A DNA stretch of 14,883 nucleotides from the NCBI GenBank assembly GCA_903831635.1, contig CAIKYN010000213.1:1-14883 (forward strand), read 5' to 3'. The position numbers were made by a program, and so were the translations under genes. A model generated the notes under the pieces. The model was not told the DNA's origin, ran no database searches, and saw only the letters and a program-made list of their open reading frames with translations. Positions 14,251 to 14,883 of this stretch are shown one piece after another. Positions within the stretch are counted from its first letter, which is position 1; every line of letters starts with the position of its first letter. Origin of the DNA: an uncultured Spartobacteria bacterium. Lineage in GTDB: Bacteria; Verrucomicrobiota; Verrucomicrobiia; Chthoniobacterales; UBA6821.

Positions 14251-14290
14251 TTTGTAACGTTTCACGTTTTAACGCTGTAACTCTCTGGCC

Positions 14291-14883
14291 TCAGGGCAGA
14301 GGAAACCTCGCAGTGAAGGACGTGACCTCTTTGCGGAGTTTGGCGAGGGCAGCTTCATCATTGCGAGCCTTGAGGCCTGTATCAATGAAGTCGGCGACCT
14401 GCATCATCTCCTCCTCCTTGAAGCCACGGGTAGTCATGGCTGGAGTTCCAAGGCGGATTCCTCCGGTCTTACTAATGGGTTCCGTGTCGAAGGGGATGGC
14501 GTTCTTGTTGACGGTGATGGCGGCCTTATCGAGCGCCTCCTGAGCCTCAAGACCATTGATGCCTTTTGAGCGGAGATCGACGAGAAGCACGTGATTGTCA
14601 GTGCCTCCTGAGCTGATCGTGTAGCCAAGCATGGAGAGACGTGCGGCCAGCGCCTTGGCATTGTTGACGATCTGCTTCGCGTACTCCTTGAATGAGGGCT
14701 GGAGTGCCTCATGGAAACAGACGGCCTTTGCCGCAATGACCTGCATGAGCGGGCCGCCCTGGACACCGGGGAAGACCTGCCCGTCGATCTTCTTCGCATA
14801 CTGCTCCTTGCAGAGAATGAGTCCTGAGCGTGGGCCGCGCAGGCTCTTGTGCGTGGTTGTGGTGACGAAGTCGGCGTAAGGAA
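14291..14883 (-). CDS. glyA: Serine hydroxymethyltransferase, C-terminal part (5' end outside window)
   Basis: The last 196 residues are visible and the frame is open to the window edge. The enzyme interconverts serine and glycine and makes 5,10-methylene-tetrahydrofolate, using pyridoxal phosphate. The PLP-lysine motif TTTTHKSLRGPR is present near the visible N-terminus (Lys codon at 14848-14846). It is followed by FPGVQGGPLMQVIAAKAVCF, the SGGTDNHVLLVDLR segment and the GIRLGTPAMTTRGF motif of the C-terminal domain. These leave no doubt about the family. The methionine at 14746 is internal, since the active-site lysine lies before it. It is on the same strand as zwf and opcA and ends 125 bp before zwf; the hairpins in between suggest a separate transcript. 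Confidence 0.96.
   Translation of the reverse strand, partial: PYADFVTTTTHKSLRGPRSGLILCKEQYAKKIDGQVFPGVQGGPLMQVIAAKAVCFHEALQPSFKEYAKQIVNNAKALAARLSMLGYTISSGGTDNHVLLVDLRSKGINGLEAQEALDKAAITVNKNAIPFDTEPISKTGGIRLGTPAMTTRGFKEEEMMQVADFIDTGLKARNDEAALAKLRKEVTSFTARFPLP

Overview
The window looks like chromosomal DNA from a Verrucomicrobiota bacterium. The main evidence is the left edge, where the end of a very large Asn/Ser/Thr-rich protein overlaps a gene for a prepilin-like protein. This matches the Verru_Chthon cassette, known mainly from Verrucomicrobium and Chthoniobacter relatives. Housekeeping genes (zwf-opcA, glyA, a class A penicillin-binding protein) and an amino-sugar/hexose block fill the rest. 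I see no rRNA, tRNA, CRISPR array, transposase or phage gene.

Layout. 1-2747 (+): C-terminal 706 residues of a cassette protein A-like polypeptide, then a 209-residue cassette D-like pseudopilin starting at an overlapping GTG. 2748-3302: 555 bp without a convincing gene but rich in short hairpins. 3303-5497 (+): a sodium:solute symporter of the SGLT type and a 63-residue two-helix membrane protein. 5521-6471 (-): a ROK sugar kinase resembling E. coli Mak. 6550-9019 (+): a galactokinase-like GHMP kinase and N-acetylglucosamine-6-phosphate deacetylase (nagA), 13 bp apart. 9043/9137-11587 (+): a class A penicillin-binding protein. 14883-11599 (-): glyA (5' end outside the window), zwf and opcA; the last two overlap by 4 bp.

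How they work together (inference). The symporter, its small partner, two kinases of unrelated folds and nagA would make an uptake and activation block for hexoses or N-acetylhexosamines, perhaps linked to cell-wall or chitin-derived sugars. The PBP would act in the wall downstream of amino-sugar metabolism. zwf-opcA is the entry to the oxidative pentose phosphate pathway with its assembly/activation factor.

Most worth checking: (1) the PBP has a conserved glycosyltransferase domain, but its transpeptidase SxxK and SxN motifs are both altered, suggesting a non-catalytic or altered domain; (2) the N-terminus of the same PBP sits in a different frame from its best start codon; (3) several genes start after a C/T-rich leader with no Shine-Dalgarno sequence, while opcA has a strong one; (4) the intergenic regions carry word-like short repeats; (5) the symporter is followed by an uncharacterised small membrane protein.
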